Positions 12,803-23,814 of a DNA stretch of 64,000 nt are shown here, one piece after another. The number at the start of each line of letters is the position of its first letter. Position 1 is the stretch's first letter. The stretch comes from Cristatella mucedo (taxonomy: Eukaryota > Bryozoa > Phylactolaemata > Cristatellidae): the NCBI GenBank assembly GCA_009760855.2, contig WPIO01000003.1, forward strand, positions 1,600,001 through 1,664,000. Direction: 5' to 3'. The position numbers were made by a program, and so were the translations under genes. The notes beneath the pieces are model-generated. The model saw only the letters and a list, made by a program, of their open reading frames with translations. It did no database searches and was not told where the DNA came from.

Positions 12803-13585
12803 GTGAGAGGTGGCTCACCGGTTTTGCCGGACCACCTACTGCGAGCACCGGTCTTGCCTGGCTGCCAGCATCGGCGTCCGCTTGCTGACAGCATTGAAGC
12901 TGCCCGTGACTTTGAACGGGAAGCCCTAAAATTAAGGTCGTAATTAGGTCCTTGATCCCTTTAAGCATGATGAGAGAAAAAACCCACAGAAGGTGTCTGA
13001 TCAAGACCTGCGGCATCTGGCAGAGGAATTGACATCTTAGTAGGTAATGCTGCCCTTGGCAAGGCTTGGTTGTCACTTAAAACTCGTGGTATTACTAAAA
13101 ATTCTGTTCTAGTTACTGCTTCGATCAAATAGTCCATTCGGGAGCAGGAGATTGCTTAATTTCTACTACTACAGGCCTACTGGAATTTACGAATTTCTGT
13201 AAATTTGACACTTTAATAACATTTTCAACGGTAAAGAGCCTTTACGTAATTAGGATCTACTTCTAAAATCCAAGACGCCATTAAGGCATACATTTTCAGT
13301 GTCTCCGAAGACTCTACAATCGAGTGCTATGAATATTGAATACCATTCCTATATCTGCCTGTGAAACAGTGTGCATACTTTTTTGACCGCACTTATCTAG
13401 CCTCACAGAGTTACGCTAGTTTTTAAGCAAACCATTCATAAAGATATCCGTAACTAAGATAAACTAGAGAGAGTTATTGTATAAAAACACAAGTATACAC
13501 GATATTCGTAACAAAAGAAGGGTTTATTTTTAATAGACGGTTTATTTCAAAAACATGTTAGGAGAGCGCCGAAGGATAAATAACT
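12803..13585. other. Intron 3 of the left M4 gene, nothing recognised
   Basis: No coding motif or repeat family is recognised. The sequence becomes AT-rich after about 13150. Confidence 0.5.
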
Positions 13586-13745
13586 CTGATTCGGCCCAGT
13601 GGTTAGAGTGCTAGCCTCGACTAAGGGCAAGGTGAATGCATTTGATGACCGAGGTCGTTGGCTCAAGCCACTTGGCATGTGTGTAGCACTTTAAAACTGA
13701 TTAGTTTATATTAGGGCGCTGTAACAATGAATTATATATATTTAT
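13586..13745 (+). mobile_element. SINE family 2 (tRNA head, LINE-like tail), degenerate
   Basis: It contains an A-box-like CCCAGTGGTTAGAGTGC, a degraded B-box (GTTGGCTCAAGCC), and a tail ending TTAGGGCGCTGTAACAATGA. The same order is seen at 49670-49825 and, inverted, at 56515-56645. Confidence 0.7.
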
Positions 13746-14576
13746 ACTCACATTTATATATTAGTAATCTATTATCCGGCGAGGTCTATTGGATACCACT
13801 CAGCTTGCATCACTCAATAATGGATTGACTAATTCGAGACTTGAACACTTCTGACTGAGGCTGAGAAGTGCTAGCATCTGCATACCCCTAGGACATGGCT
13901 GGAAGCTTAATTTTAATGCGGGAGGCCTCCACATTCTATGAATAGGGTCCTCGTGCAGTCTGTAAAGGCCAATTCTTTGCTAAGAACTTAAAACAATTTA
14001 ACTGTCATTGTCTTAAGATTTTTATGCACTCAATACATACAGTTTTTCAACAACAAAATAATTTCTTGAAAATCAGCTATTTCTCGTGTAATGCACATGA
14101 ATGCACATATGTATATCAGAATTAGAAGTGCTAGCACAAATCATTCCGTCATAAACATAAAAAAGCGCCCAGTTCGTAAGTAGAGACGATAACTAAAATT
14201 TCGCTCTATATTGTTAATTGTTAGAGAGAGTCTGCAGTTGGCCCCAAATTAGTTGTAAGTCACTAAAGATCAACACTGCCACAAAGCATAAGCTCGAACT
14301 TGACAGCAATCCAGGGCAGCAGCAGCAGGGTCGGCCCGGAGCACTCTCAGCACTCTGCAATCCTATTTACTTGAATAGAGTGTACCCCACGCCGAATCAA
14401 TCACCGGGGCTAAAACGGCCTTGGCCTTTTTATACTCCTTAAGGCCAAGTAAGGCCCGCAATATCAATAGTTCTGAGCGATACACATGTGAATCTTTACG
14501 AGATGGTTCACAAATCCGCCCAGGCGCTGACCCTGGCTTATCATTCTCTGCTCTCCCGTTTTCCTCTTTTAAAATA
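13746..14576. other. AT-rich intronic sequence
   Basis: No feature is recognised. A CAG run at about 14318-14328 lies in unassigned sequence. Confidence 0.4.
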
Positions 14577-14750
14577 CCAGCTGATTTCACAGCCTCTTTT
14601 GTATGTAAAAGAAGAGCCTTTACAGCTATCATCACCACCTGCAGCGGCGGCAAATGACCGCCCGTCGCAGCATCGGAACTCACGACCTCAAAACCGAGGT
14701 AGCGGAAAGCAACCTCATTATCTAGCGTGCCATCACGGCTCAGCAATCTT
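14577..14750 (-). mobile_element. SINE family 1, tRNA-derived, antisense
   Basis: Reading the minus strand: GAGCCGTGATGGCACGCTAG (A-box-like), a CCTCGGTTTTGAGGTCGTGAGTTC stretch (degenerate B-box), then the body with GGTGGTGATGATAGCTGTAA and AAAGAGGCTGTGAAATCAGC. It is homologous to the copies at 25.8 and 26.3 kb. Confidence 0.8.
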
Positions 14751-15484
14751 AAGGCTCTCATTACTCCGATCGCTCACGTGGCTCATATATTCTGCAAACT
14801 GTTTCTTAAGTCAGAGTGCTTGTTAACGTGTGCGCACAGAAAGCCCCTGGGCTCCACAGGCTGTAGGCAACTCTCTAGCGTAGCAATCCACCTAGTCAAT
14901 GTGAATCTGCGCCGTTACTTTCGATGGAAGATGTACAGTGCATACTGCGTAACTTCCGGCGGCCCTGATTTACTAAGGAATCTCGGAGAACCCAAAGATT
15001 CACTTTCCAATTATAAGGTAGCATCGGTGCTCGAACGGGCTCTTTGCTGCTCGACTTCGAATCCATAAAACCGCAAGTTTTTTTTTATGAATTTGTCTTT
15101 TGTTTTGCCGTGAACCAGACCATGACCACAGCTTTGATTGCTTCTCAAACTGCTTTAATTGATCAAATTAAAAATCCCACTTTCATTTATTCGCCTTTTA
15201 GATATCGGCCTATATTTGGCGTCAAATATCAGCTGAAATTTGCTGCGAATGCTCTCTGTTTAGATAATTGCCAGTGAACAATCAAGAATTGTTAAAACAG
15301 CTGTTTTTAAAAAATTCGCTCTCTGCGTCATTTTTCAGACGGGGTATATTCTCACCTGGTGGGGCATAGTTTGGTCTAGCTTAATTTGCAACCGGGTATA
15401 AAGTAGCCTAGGCTGTTTTGGAGCCAGTGTATACTATGGCCTGTTACACTGGGACTGCAGCACGGTTGGCTCGGACTTTAGCGA
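14751..15484. other. Intronic sequence, nothing recognised
   Basis: No motif was recognised in any frame, and no repeat family could be assigned. Confidence 0.4.
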
Positions 15485-15705
15485 GGTAATGTATCTGAAT
15501 GTCATCGGAAATGACATTGGAGCCTATGGACGTCTAATGATAGATCACTTTGGAACAGGACACATATTTTGTGCTGGTTCAGCAGGAGATATTTTGGCAA
15601 AGCCAATTTTGAGTGTCAGGTTTTCTTATTTCTGAATCGCACTTGATTTGTCCGCAGCTAGTGGGTTGGTTTTGTCATCAGACATTTTGAACAAGACCTC
15701 AGCCT
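15485..15705 (-). mobile_element. CR1/L2-like LINE fragment (antisense, old)
   Basis: It aligns with 30590-30760 of the large minus LINE, e.g. CACTTTGGAACAGGACAC, GCAGGAGATATTTTGGCAAA and CCAATTTTGAGTGTCAG. It is heavily diverged. Confidence 0.75.
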
Positions 15706-16050
15706 AACACCCGGCCCATGCGTCCGTCAATGGGGCTGTTGTACGCTACTCATTAAAAATTCACAGCAACACCAGGTAAGTCAACACAAGATGGGCCTAG
15801 CTTCTGCAACAATGCGCCCAGCCTATTCGAGACTACGAGAATCCCCCGTAATCTGTGTGGATGACGCCTATTTATAAACAGTACGTCCAATAGTCCCAAA
15901 GCCGTGCAGCGTCGTAACGGGAACGAGTACTTGTCTCTCCCCACAGCTCACTCTGCGCATCTCAATTAAGAGTACATCAATGTCAAGGTGTTGCTGCCCC
16001 CATTCAAGAATGGCGCCTAATGTTAGGAGGTCATTTGAGTTTTCAAAATA
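15706..16050. other. No gene identified
   Basis: This is possibly the extremely decayed 5' part of the transposon-type gene that follows. VLLPP-like codons occur near 15980-16000, but the frame is broken. Confidence 0.3.
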
Positions 16051-16815
16051 AATATGTTTCGTGTTGGGCTTCCAAGGCACTTTCACGGAAATCTTACTGT
16101 CTTCTTTTCTGTGATACAGTCGGGACACAAAAGAGTAGGTACTTTCACAAAGGTTACCAATCCAGCGGACCGAGTTCTGTTTAGGGAAGAACAATGCCAA
16201 GTTGAAGACGTTAGCAGACCCTCGGAAGGTGCTGATGCTGCCTCACTGCACATATAGTTAGGCCTCATTGAGCCATTTGTATCGGCTCCAGAAGCAGCAG
16301 CTTTCAAGTCCCACCAAGGAAAGTCCCATCTTTCCACAGCTTTTAGGCGTAGGAGTCACAGCTAATATCTTTGCGGGAAGAAGGATAAAAAGATCAAAGA
16401 GTGTGAGGAAGAATTGTCCAAGAAGCTGAACGGGACTGAGAAAGCGGTCTGGGTTGATTTCTTTACAGTTGATATCACGTCTGTCTATGCCATCACAGAG
16501 CTAGGAAATATGAGCGAACGGTTCAAGATTTTGTAAAGAACTAACGCCCATTTGGGATGCAGAATGTCGCTAAAAGTCCGTATCCTCAATGTTCATCTTG
16601 AAAAATCAAGGAGACTGTAGCAGCTCACGCAGAAGAGCAAGGCAAAAACCTTCAACATGATATACTGACTTTGAACGCCGTTACCGAGGACAATATGGCG
16701 AAGAGCTGATGGAGAGCAACGTTAGGGGATGCCATCGACATAGCGTTGGTAGCACAGCCACAAGCAAAAAGCATCTGCTCATTTCTGAACAATCTAGAGT
16801 GGTAGTGTTAACGTC
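16051..16815 (+). pseudogene. Decayed invertebrate repeat-encoded protein (EEQGERFHQD type), left-arm copy
   Basis: Successive fragments in shifting frames match a large family of hypothetical, transposon-like proteins found in many invertebrates. These are KIKECEEELSKKLNGTEKAVWVDF near 16387-16460 (family: EKAAWLSFK), RKYERTVQDFVKN (16504-16540), CRMSLKVRILNVHLE (16560-16603), AEEQGKNLQHDI (16630-16665) and DFERRYRGQYGEELM (16668-16712). The family consensus there is MSLK.HFL.SHLD, EEQGERFHQDI, then FE.RYQGqyne. Several frameshifts and a TAG show that it is dead. The right arm has its counterpart at 63350-64000, so it predates the inverted duplication. The biochemical function of the family is unknown to me. 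Confidence 0.65.
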
Positions 16816-19488
16816 ACAGTAAAAGTATATGAATTTTAGATTATTTTCTGTTCTTTATGACTATAACTAAACCGCATGGCGAGAATTTGTTATAGTTGTC
16901 ATCGGAAAAGAGTTAATTTCAACTAAATCACGCTCCTTATTTAAAAAGAAAGATTTGAAGTAAACTAGTGCTAGTCTCTATGCTTTTGAGGCATACTTGA
17001 TTAGTAAATGACGCCTACCACTTAGGAATACAAATTGGCATATATTGTTATAAAAATTACTGTTAATGTGTGACAGTATATGAACAGAAATAGACTGTTG
17101 CTTCAGAACATTTTTCCATCTTAACCCTTAGGCTTGAATGGCTGAGAGTATTAAGAGTTAAAAGATATCACAACTCAGCCTCTTTATCTATGTCTTTTCT
17201 TTTGATCCTCAATATTTTTAATGCGACAGAGACATATTTAGGAACTCCCATAGCTTTAGACCATAAGACCATCCTTGGTAATAAGAACCTAGAGATGTTA
17301 GTCAGTCCGTTTGTGCTCCTCTGACGTCACATCTGCGTTGAAGTCTGCGTATTTAGAGTCACATAATAAGGGTACCGAAGTGATGAGTTTAAATAAGAGG
17401 TGGGATTGAGCCCAGATGAGTTGCTTGCATGCCTGCATGCTGATTCAGTCATAGTTGAAATTGGACACTGAAAAGGTGGATAATCACAGGAGTACAAACT
17501 CTACCGGATTTTTCAAAGAGCGGGCATGACTTTCCAGAAGCACAACCTCTCTTAGCTACAACCTCTCCTTTGCTGTCGCCCTAGCACTATCGGCTCTTCT
17601 GTTTAGACCAGCTGATTTGGCTAAATAAGTAGCTGCCAGGGTGAGTCAATTTAAGGGAGTTTTGCATTTGCACTCTTATTTTGAGTGTTTAACAGTATCT
17701 TTAAACTGCTGCAAAGTTTTGATAGACTTTAAATTTGCATTTAGTATAGTTTTTGATTAATACAAATCAGGATTCGAATATTAAGGAGCTGAAAGAAAAA
17801 ACAAGTTCTTGCAAGCAGCAAAGTACCCAAAAGACTCAGGAAGAAGCAGTAGAAACATGACGAACTCATCTAAGCCGTTTGTCAGTTGTACCAGCAGCAG
17901 CAGCAGCAGCAGCAGCAGCTTGCTTGCTGGAGAGAATTGGGCAGATAAAGAAGTACGACAAAATTGGCGAGGCACAATCTTCAATCAATCTGAGAACCGG
18001 CCGGAATGAAACCTGGTATTTCAGTAAATGTCCAATGGACTTCACGGCTTAAATGCATATAGTGGGCTCATGCTCTGGCTTGCTAGCACGTACTTGCTCT
18101 CAGTGGTTGAAGTGGCCACGGGTTAGTGACCATAAAGGAAAGATTCACGCATATTTTTGAATTGAAAAATTAACTTAGACCCTCACAATGCAATTAGAAA
18201 CATTATAAAATCATGTAATATAAGTCGACTTTTAAGCACGATAATGGAAGATTAAGAATCCTGTGGAGGGCAGATCCAGGTTATACGTGCAAAAGAGGTC
18301 AGGGAAGCCTAATCACAAGACCTAACCGCAGACAGATGGCACACACTTCGGTAGAGCACTTTGCTTCCCAACTTGGCCAGTTTAAATCAAACTCAGGTCG
18401 CTGGCCATCACCTCCATCCGCATAAGTTGCAGCTCAGATTACTCTGAAGGAAGACCGAACAGCTACTTGCATATAGCCGTCGCCTAAAAGAAGATGGTAT
18501 CACGAGTGTGTTCAAATGAGCCCATGAATAAGTCGCTCAGTCATCGGCAATTGTGCCAGATTCACTTTCGGGTTCCCAAAATCTTTGTGACTTCCGGGTA
18601 GAGGAAAGCTATTGCGACTTCCCTACAATCGGCCATTTGGCCGGCGGGCTCTTAAAAAAAGTGGGATCGCTAGAAAGACACTGTGCAGGTGCTTGCGCCG
18701 TGACGCGGCTATTGAGCGAGCCCCATTCCCTCCCACGCGTGCATCCCTAGGCTCTTAGCCATGCGGCTAGCCAGAGGAATGTGCGCCAGCTGTGCATCAC
18801 TTTCTAAGGGGCAAACCATTGTAGAGAGCCAAAATGGTCTGCTACATGAGCTGGAGCTCAGGAAAACGAGCTTCTAGATTCTATCGGGTCAAACTTCCTC
18901 TGAAGCAGCCGAAAAACATGGCCGGCACCCTTACTTAGCCTCCCTTGTACAAGTAGGACTGCTTTCGCCCCTTACATACGGAGGCGAGCTGAACATCTCT
19001 TGCAGAACGGAGCTAGACTAAGCGACTGCCCTACTGCTCTTTGCTGACCCACATGACGCAAAGAACTATCTCCCGGGTGGTTCTCGGTGAGCTTCTACAA
19101 TTTAGTGTGTAAACAAGTGAGATGCCATAGAGTCGGTTAATGGCATATTTTGTAACGTTCTTGCTTTAACTCCTCCTTATATTTTACGGAATTTTCAGCG
19201 AAGTTTCTGATCTTCGGGGGAGAATGGTGTCTGAACCCTACCGTTGTCTATATGAAGCCTGACTTACGCGATTGTTTCGAATTGCAAGGGTCTAGTTTTT
19301 CGCGACTTGCCTTCTGCTGACGGTGCTTTGACGACGGTCCATCCAATCGCAGATCTATACCTATGGAAATAAATTAAGTCATATGAACGTTCTCCCTTAG
19401 TTTGTCGGTGACGGCCGCATTAATCGCCTTTAAGCTCGTGCATACCACAATGGCCAGTAGCAAACACACCGAACACTTGCCATTAAAG
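16816..19488. other. Last part of intron 3 of the left M4 gene
   Basis: No gene is recognised. It contains a CAG run (about 17893-17916), matched by a shorter GC-rich run at 61445-61465 in the other arm. The conserved short frames at 17809-18009 and 18553-18750 have right-arm counterparts with different stops and no family resemblance, so I regard them as noncoding. Confidence 0.5.
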
Positions 19489-19647
19489 GTAATAGAAAAA
19501 TGGAACGGCTTCACGGCTCTTGCCCAAACGACCATCCAGGCTATCGGAGGCAATGTGGGTGCCGTAGTCAGACAGCTGCAGTTCAACGATCTACAAGTCG
19601 GATTGGGCTCGGATGGCAGCTGCGTGTACAACACTTCAGACGTCCAA
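19489..19647 (+). CDS. M4 metalloprotease (left copy), exon joining propeptide to catalytic domain
   Basis: The exon has 53 codons, phase 0 at both ends, with acceptor CCATTAAAG ending at 19488 and donor GTGAGA at 19648. It opens with VIEKWNGFTAL, the conserved propeptide end (usually vl.kWNgl.ha). It passes through the processing region into IGGNVG (family: gpGGN.ktG), the first residues of the mature protease, and ends with a TSDVQ strand (family: ..nanVktv). The acceptor choice is fixed by phase with exon 3 and by identity of the site in the right copy. By eye, nine of 53 residues differ from the right copy. Confidence 0.88.
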
Positions 19648-19793
19648 GTGAGAGGCGGCCGCTTCTTGGGCTAGCTTTTCCCTGACCGGCTCCCAGCGGC
19701 CCACCTTGCCTTGCTGTCCCGCTCGGAAGCCTGGCGAGTAATGGCCGCCGCATGTGCAGTTTCCGCCGGTGCCGCCATTGCATCCCATTGCAG

Positions 19794-20080
19794 GTGCATG
19801 ATATACGCTTTGCTACGAGCACGAGCCTCGATTTCACTCCCACGTCTTTCACGTGCAGCCAAGCCGCCAGCACGACGTACGATTCGATCAACGGAGGCTA
19901 CTCGCCCCTGAATGACGTAGCCAGAAACAGCCAAACGGTGGCGGCCATGTTCCGTCAGTACCTCACCTTGATTGCTCGTGAGGCTTTTGAGGAGATGCTT
20001 CCGCTAAAGGCGAGAGTGCATTATGGCAATAAGTATGCCTATTCTTTCTGGCTCAAGCCTTATGCTTACTTTGGAGACGG
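19794..20080 (+). CDS. M4 metalloprotease (left copy), catalytic-domain N-lobe exon
   Basis: The exon has 287 nt, with acceptor TTGCAG (19788-19793) and donor GTGAGT (20081). It starts in phase 0 and ends after two bases of a Gly codon. Family hallmarks in order are SFTCSQ, YDSINGGYSPLNDV (family: INGaYSPLNDahf), LKARVHYGNKYAYSFW (family: .l..vHYg..yeNAfWdg) and the end YFGDG (family: m.fGDG). This is the beta-rich N-terminal lobe just before the zinc helix. By eye, about 25 of 95 residues differ from the right copy. The differences are concentrated at both ends and in an 11-residue block preceding MLPLKARVHYG. Confidence 0.93.
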
Positions 20081-21240
20081 GTGAGTCCGTGCTCTTCCTC
20101 CCGGCTCCGCTCGCACGTGCGCCGAACCCGTTGCAGCGATGCTCACACTTGCACGCAGCCATACTGTCGTGCCGTCGATTTCTCACTTGCGCTCTCGATG
20201 TACAATGTACAAAGTACGAACGCGACCAGCTAGGCAAGGTCAGGCGCGGCTCAAAAGTGAAATCGTAGCTAGTACACAGTGGTTAACATGTGAATCACGC
20301 CTAATGTATAGGGGCTCTAAACGCAGAGATAGTTCTTGTATTTCGCAATTCAACTTCGCACCTTCTTAGCAGGAAAGCTAGCCGTTAAATTTTTAGGAGA
20401 TTTCCAGGTTATCTGGGTGCTCTAAAGGTGCGCACATACCATGCAGCCGGCACTACTTCTCATCCGCTGCAGCAAATAGTCCATAGTTTGTAAAACGCGG
20501 CCAACCGTGTGGGCCTGCTGACTTCCCTCTTCAGAATCGCAGACTTCGGGTTGCTTTCTCGGTGACAATAATGGCATACCGAAATCCTACATCTTCCTCA
20601 ATTCTATTGTAATCTCATGCCAAGCATGATATAGCCGCCGTCAGCATCCAGTCAGCATCCAGTAGCTAGATAACTGCACCAATTGCAACGTTGAAACTCA
20701 GCAGCCAGGAAATTCGACACGTGGCTCGCAGCTCAGGCTCGAGGTGCCGGCAGCTGCCTGCAGCTAGTAAAAAGAGAGAGTCGCTGCAGAATTGCAATTT
20801 CGAAGCAAAAGCGTATGCTCCAACTCTGCCAGTTCTTCTCTTTGAGGTGCTCTCCCGTTCCGACTAGTGGGCCGGATTGATTCTGGATTGAGTCCTCTCG
20901 GCTCTGCTGGACTGTCAACCGGAGCGCCTGAAGGTGGTCCGACGACGACATATATTGAATACGATAAGCAAAATATCATAAATAAATGATGATATAAAGA
21001 TTCCAAATGCAGAGATGAAAATTCACGACCGCCCGCCCAGGAGGGAGAGAAGACCAGCAGAAAATGAGGCCCTCGTCAGCTGTCTGCCCAAGCAGTGAAC
21101 CTTCGCGTTAATTTTAAAGGTCGTCTCTGGCTCGCTCGCTCGTACGGAATGCGGCTGGCCGATCAAAAGTGGCTAATCAATTGGCGACGGCCGAAGCAGC
21201 AAAGCCCGGAGTTTTGAGCCAACTGTAAGCGCTTGATTAC
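20081..21240. other. Intron 5 of the left M4 gene
   Basis: This is homologous, inverted, to about 57880-59000 in the right arm. No gene is seen. The tail of the intron up to 21240 is the insertion site of the LTR element. Confidence 0.6.
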
Positions 21241-21526
21241 TGTGGTTCGGCATACAGAACTCTGGCCCAGAACAACGCCAACGGTTTATTGTACAAGGCA
21301 CGGAGCAGAAAGACGCACGACTGCCTTCGCCCCCTTCTCACACTAGAGTCTGCTCTCCTCTACTTCCTCCAGTCCCCTGGTTAACCCCGATGATTCATCG
21401 AGGACCACAACTGTGCAGTGGCCGACCCTGTTGGTGAATCCACAATCTGGCCCCCAGTGGGTTACCGGCCTGTGTCCATGCCACATCACAGGCTCATCAG
21501 AGGAGCTGGCATACACTCAAACTACA
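21241..21526 (-). repeat. 3' LTR of the gag-only element
   Basis: It differs from the 5' LTR at about a dozen positions (roughly 4 percent by eye), so the insertion is not brand new. On the minus strand it contains AATAAA (complement of 21285-21290), a plausible polyadenylation signal. Confidence 0.92.
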
Positions 21527-21711
21527 CGCCCCGTTGACTTTAAGGTCACAAGTTTGCAGCACCAATACGAAGGGTCACAAGTTTGCAATACCAACACATG
21601 TAGCTGCAAGGTACAGGGCGGCATGAACGAGCCTATCTAAGCAACAATGAACGAGCCTATCAATAAACGATACAAACTAGACCCTACACATCCTCGACAT
21701 GGCAGCTAACA

Positions 21712-22926
21712 TCAACAGCTGACCCCACAGGCTACCTGACGGCTGATCGCAAGAGGCGAGCTGGTGCATGGCCTTTTGCGACCAGCCGGCAACGTGAGCC
21801 ACCGACCATCGTCATCGAGCTGACGTCCACGGCCACTGTTTTCCGGACACCAACCGCCGTCGCTCCATCCGCCTCTGCCGATTCTGCCGCCGCGTCTCCG
21901 ATATACGCAGCTGCTTCTCCGTCCTTCGTACCCTCTCCAACCTGAGCAGTCTCTCCGGCCTTCACAGCCTCCGTGGCCTGCACAGATTCTCCCTGCTGGA
22001 CAGCCTCTCCGTCCTGCACAGTCTCTCCGGCCTGTGCAGACTTCGGTCTGCACACACTCTCCTGCCTGTCTCGCGTCACAGCCCACCGGCTGGTCGCAGG
22101 CCGTCACCTTCATGGCTTGCGCTGCATCGCCGGCCACTACCTCTTTGGCGGACGCCGACTCTGCCGCGGACGCCGCCGCTGACTCTGTCGCGGGTGCTGC
22201 CGCCGCCTTCCGCCTGGAAGCCGCCGACTCTGTCGCAGACGCCGCCGACTCTGTCGCGGCTGCCGCCGCCGCCTTCCACCTGGACGCCGCCGACTCTGCC
22301 GCGGACGCCGCCGACTCTGCCGCAGACGCCGTCGCCTTCCACGCGGACGCTGCCGCCTTCCACGCGGACGTAGCCACCCTCCACGCGGACGCCGCCGCCT
22401 CTCCGTGCACCGTCTCACTCTCCATCGCCTCAGTCACACCGCTGACCGTTGCCTCACACAACGCCGTTGCTTCGTGGAACACTATCGCAGCCTGACCAAC
22501 CGTCACCGCTTTGATAGCCGTTGCCTGCCACCACGGGGTGGCAGCCTGACAAACCTCTGTCGCCTGGCACACAGTCGGTGACCGCTGCTGCCGCTTCCGG
22601 TCGCTCCTGTCGGCCCTCTCAGTCCAACCAGCCTTTACCCGATCAGCGTGAAGCAATCGCGCTCTACCGGCCGGCGAGGTGAATACCCTCACTAGGGCCT
22701 CACGAAGCTTGGCATAATCATCCTGAACTTCCTGTGGTAGCCCCGAGGCAAACGTGAAGGCCCCGCCTTGCATCGCAAGGAGCAAAAACAAGTGGAACTC
22801 ACTCAGTTCGTGGCCACTTTTCTCGATCTCCCTCTTGAAGTTTAGCAGCCAGCCAACGAAGTCTCCGAAGCCATCGAAGCCTAGGGACGCTGCACAAGAC
22901 ATCTCCCAGGGCGTCATCGGCTCCAT
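21712..22926 (-). CDS. Retrotransposon gag-like protein with long Ala-rich repeat tail
   Basis: The frame encodes 404 residues from the ATG just inside the 5' LTR boundary (MEPMTPWEM). A longer frame reaches back to 23001 inside the LTR, but the inner start fits the element better. Residues about 15-115 resemble a Ty3/gypsy-type gag capsid segment: FDGFGDFVGWLLNFKREIEK, then FLLLAMQGGAF, LPQEVQDDYAKLREAL and FTSPAGRARLLH. Residues about 125-300 are a low-complexity Ala/Ser/Glu/Thr region made of short repeats (ATESAAS, AAESAAS, WKAA). The last 100 residues are rich in Cys, Gly and Arg, without a clear CCHC zinc knuckle. The expected role is to form the particle that packages element RNA. The ORF is intact, so the protein may still be made. 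Confidence 0.75.
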   Translation of the reverse strand: MEPMTPWEMSCAASLGFDGFGDFVGWLLNFKREIEKSGHELSEFHLFLLLAMQGGAFTFASGLPQEVQDDYAKLREALVRVFTSPAGRARLLHADRVKAGWTERADRSDRKRQQRSPTVCQATEVCQAATPWWQATAIKAVTVGQAAIVFHEATALCEATVSGVTEAMESETVHGEAAASAWRVATSAWKAAASAWKATASAAESAASAAESAASRWKAAAAAATESAASATESAASRRKAAAAPATESAAASAAESASAKEVVAGDAAQAMKVTACDQPVGCDARQAGECVQTEVCTGRRDCAGRRGCPAGRICAGHGGCEGRRDCSGWRGYEGRRSSCVYRRRGGRIGRGGWSDGGWCPENSGRGRQLDDDGRWLTLPAGRKRPCTSSPLAISRQVACGVSC

Positions 22927-22940
22927 GCTGCGAAATAGCT

Positions 22941-23226
22941 TGTGGTTCGGCATACAGAACTCTGGCCCAGAACAACGCCAACGGTTTATTGTACAAGGCA
23001 CGGAGCAGCAAGACGCACGACTGCCATCGCCCCCTTCTCACACTAGAGTCTGCTATCCTCCACTTCCTCCAGTCCCCTGGTTGACCCCGATGATTCATCG
23101 AGGACCACAACAGTGCAGTGGCTTACCCTGATGGTGAATCCACCATCTGGCCACCAGTGGGTTACCGGCCTGTGTCCATGCCACATCAAAGGCTCATCAG
23201 AGGAGCTGGCATACACTCAAACTACA
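22941..23226 (-). repeat. 5' LTR of the gag-only element
   Basis: It has the same length and ends as the 3' LTR. The minus-strand sequence immediately inside (from 22940 downward) should contain the primer binding site; I could not match it to a particular tRNA. Confidence 0.92.
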
Positions 23227-23231
23227 ATTAC

Positions 23232-23530
23232 AGACGCCCTTAGACCGAGCAGTGAGTTGCAGAGATTGAGACGGGATGTTCATAATATATTCACTAATCT
23301 TGATGCAGTGTCCTTGCCTAAGCAAGCCAGATTTTTAGCAACGTCGTGTAGCCGAAAGTTATAGACTTTACTGTGGAGCTAATTTGATCCTCTAGTGCAA
23401 GGTCATTTTAAAACGGCACATAGATTTCGTACAGATGCAACAGATGTGTTGGCAGAGCCAATGCTGAACGTTAAACTTTTCAATTCCTGAGGACACGAGC
23501 ATTCTAAGCCTCACGTAAAACCTCGAGACC
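23232..23530 (-). mobile_element. CR1/L2-like LINE fragment (antisense), shared with right arm
   Basis: It is the reverse complement of about 55070-55390 and also matches 30450-30720. It abuts the LTR target duplication. The left arm lacks about 2.4 kb that lies between this fragment and the next homologous stretch in the right arm. Confidence 0.8.
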
Positions 23531-23814
23531 TAACGTCTGCAAAAAAATAAGAAATAGATACCCCGTCATTTGGAAGCCGCTCCCAGACCCTACATTTTAA
23601 ATCGTCTACAGTGATCGTGACTCGGTTAAGGTTTTTAGGGATTACGATCTGTATCCGGGTCCTCATGGTTATAGTTCAAGAGCCTCTACGAAGCTCTAGG
23701 AACTGCCGCAGTCTTGTTGGTACAGCCTTCTACAAATTCAGTAACCCCGTTTTGTGAGCTCGAAGCTGCAAGCTGAGGGCCCCTTGAACAGATCTTGAAG
23801 AGAGTCGTAGTAGC

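Larger units (their letters stand above)
21241..23226 (-). mobile_element. Complete gag-only (non-autonomous) LTR retrotransposon
   Basis: Two 286-bp direct repeats, 21241-21526 and 22941-23226, have TG...CA ends on the minus strand (TGTAGTTTGAG...GAACCACA). They flank an internal region of about 1.4 kb. The element sits between perfect 5-bp target duplications ATTAC (21236-21240 and 23227-23231). A G-rich polypurine-like stretch (GGGGCG on the minus strand, 21527-21535) precedes the 3' LTR. The only ORF is a gag-like protein; there is no protease, RT, RNase H or integrase. It needs enzymes from an autonomous relative. It is absent from the right arm, so it inserted after the duplication. Confidence 0.92.

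Noticed and set aside
18553-18750. Paired short ORFs in both arms (18553-18750 plus and 60018-60275 minus)
   Set aside because: Similarity is expected from arm homology; the frames end differently and match no known domain.
22034-22495. 153-codon Ala/Asp-rich plus-strand frame
   Set aside because: It is antisense to the repetitive part of the gag ORF; both arise from the same GC-rich repeat, and only the minus frame spans the element.
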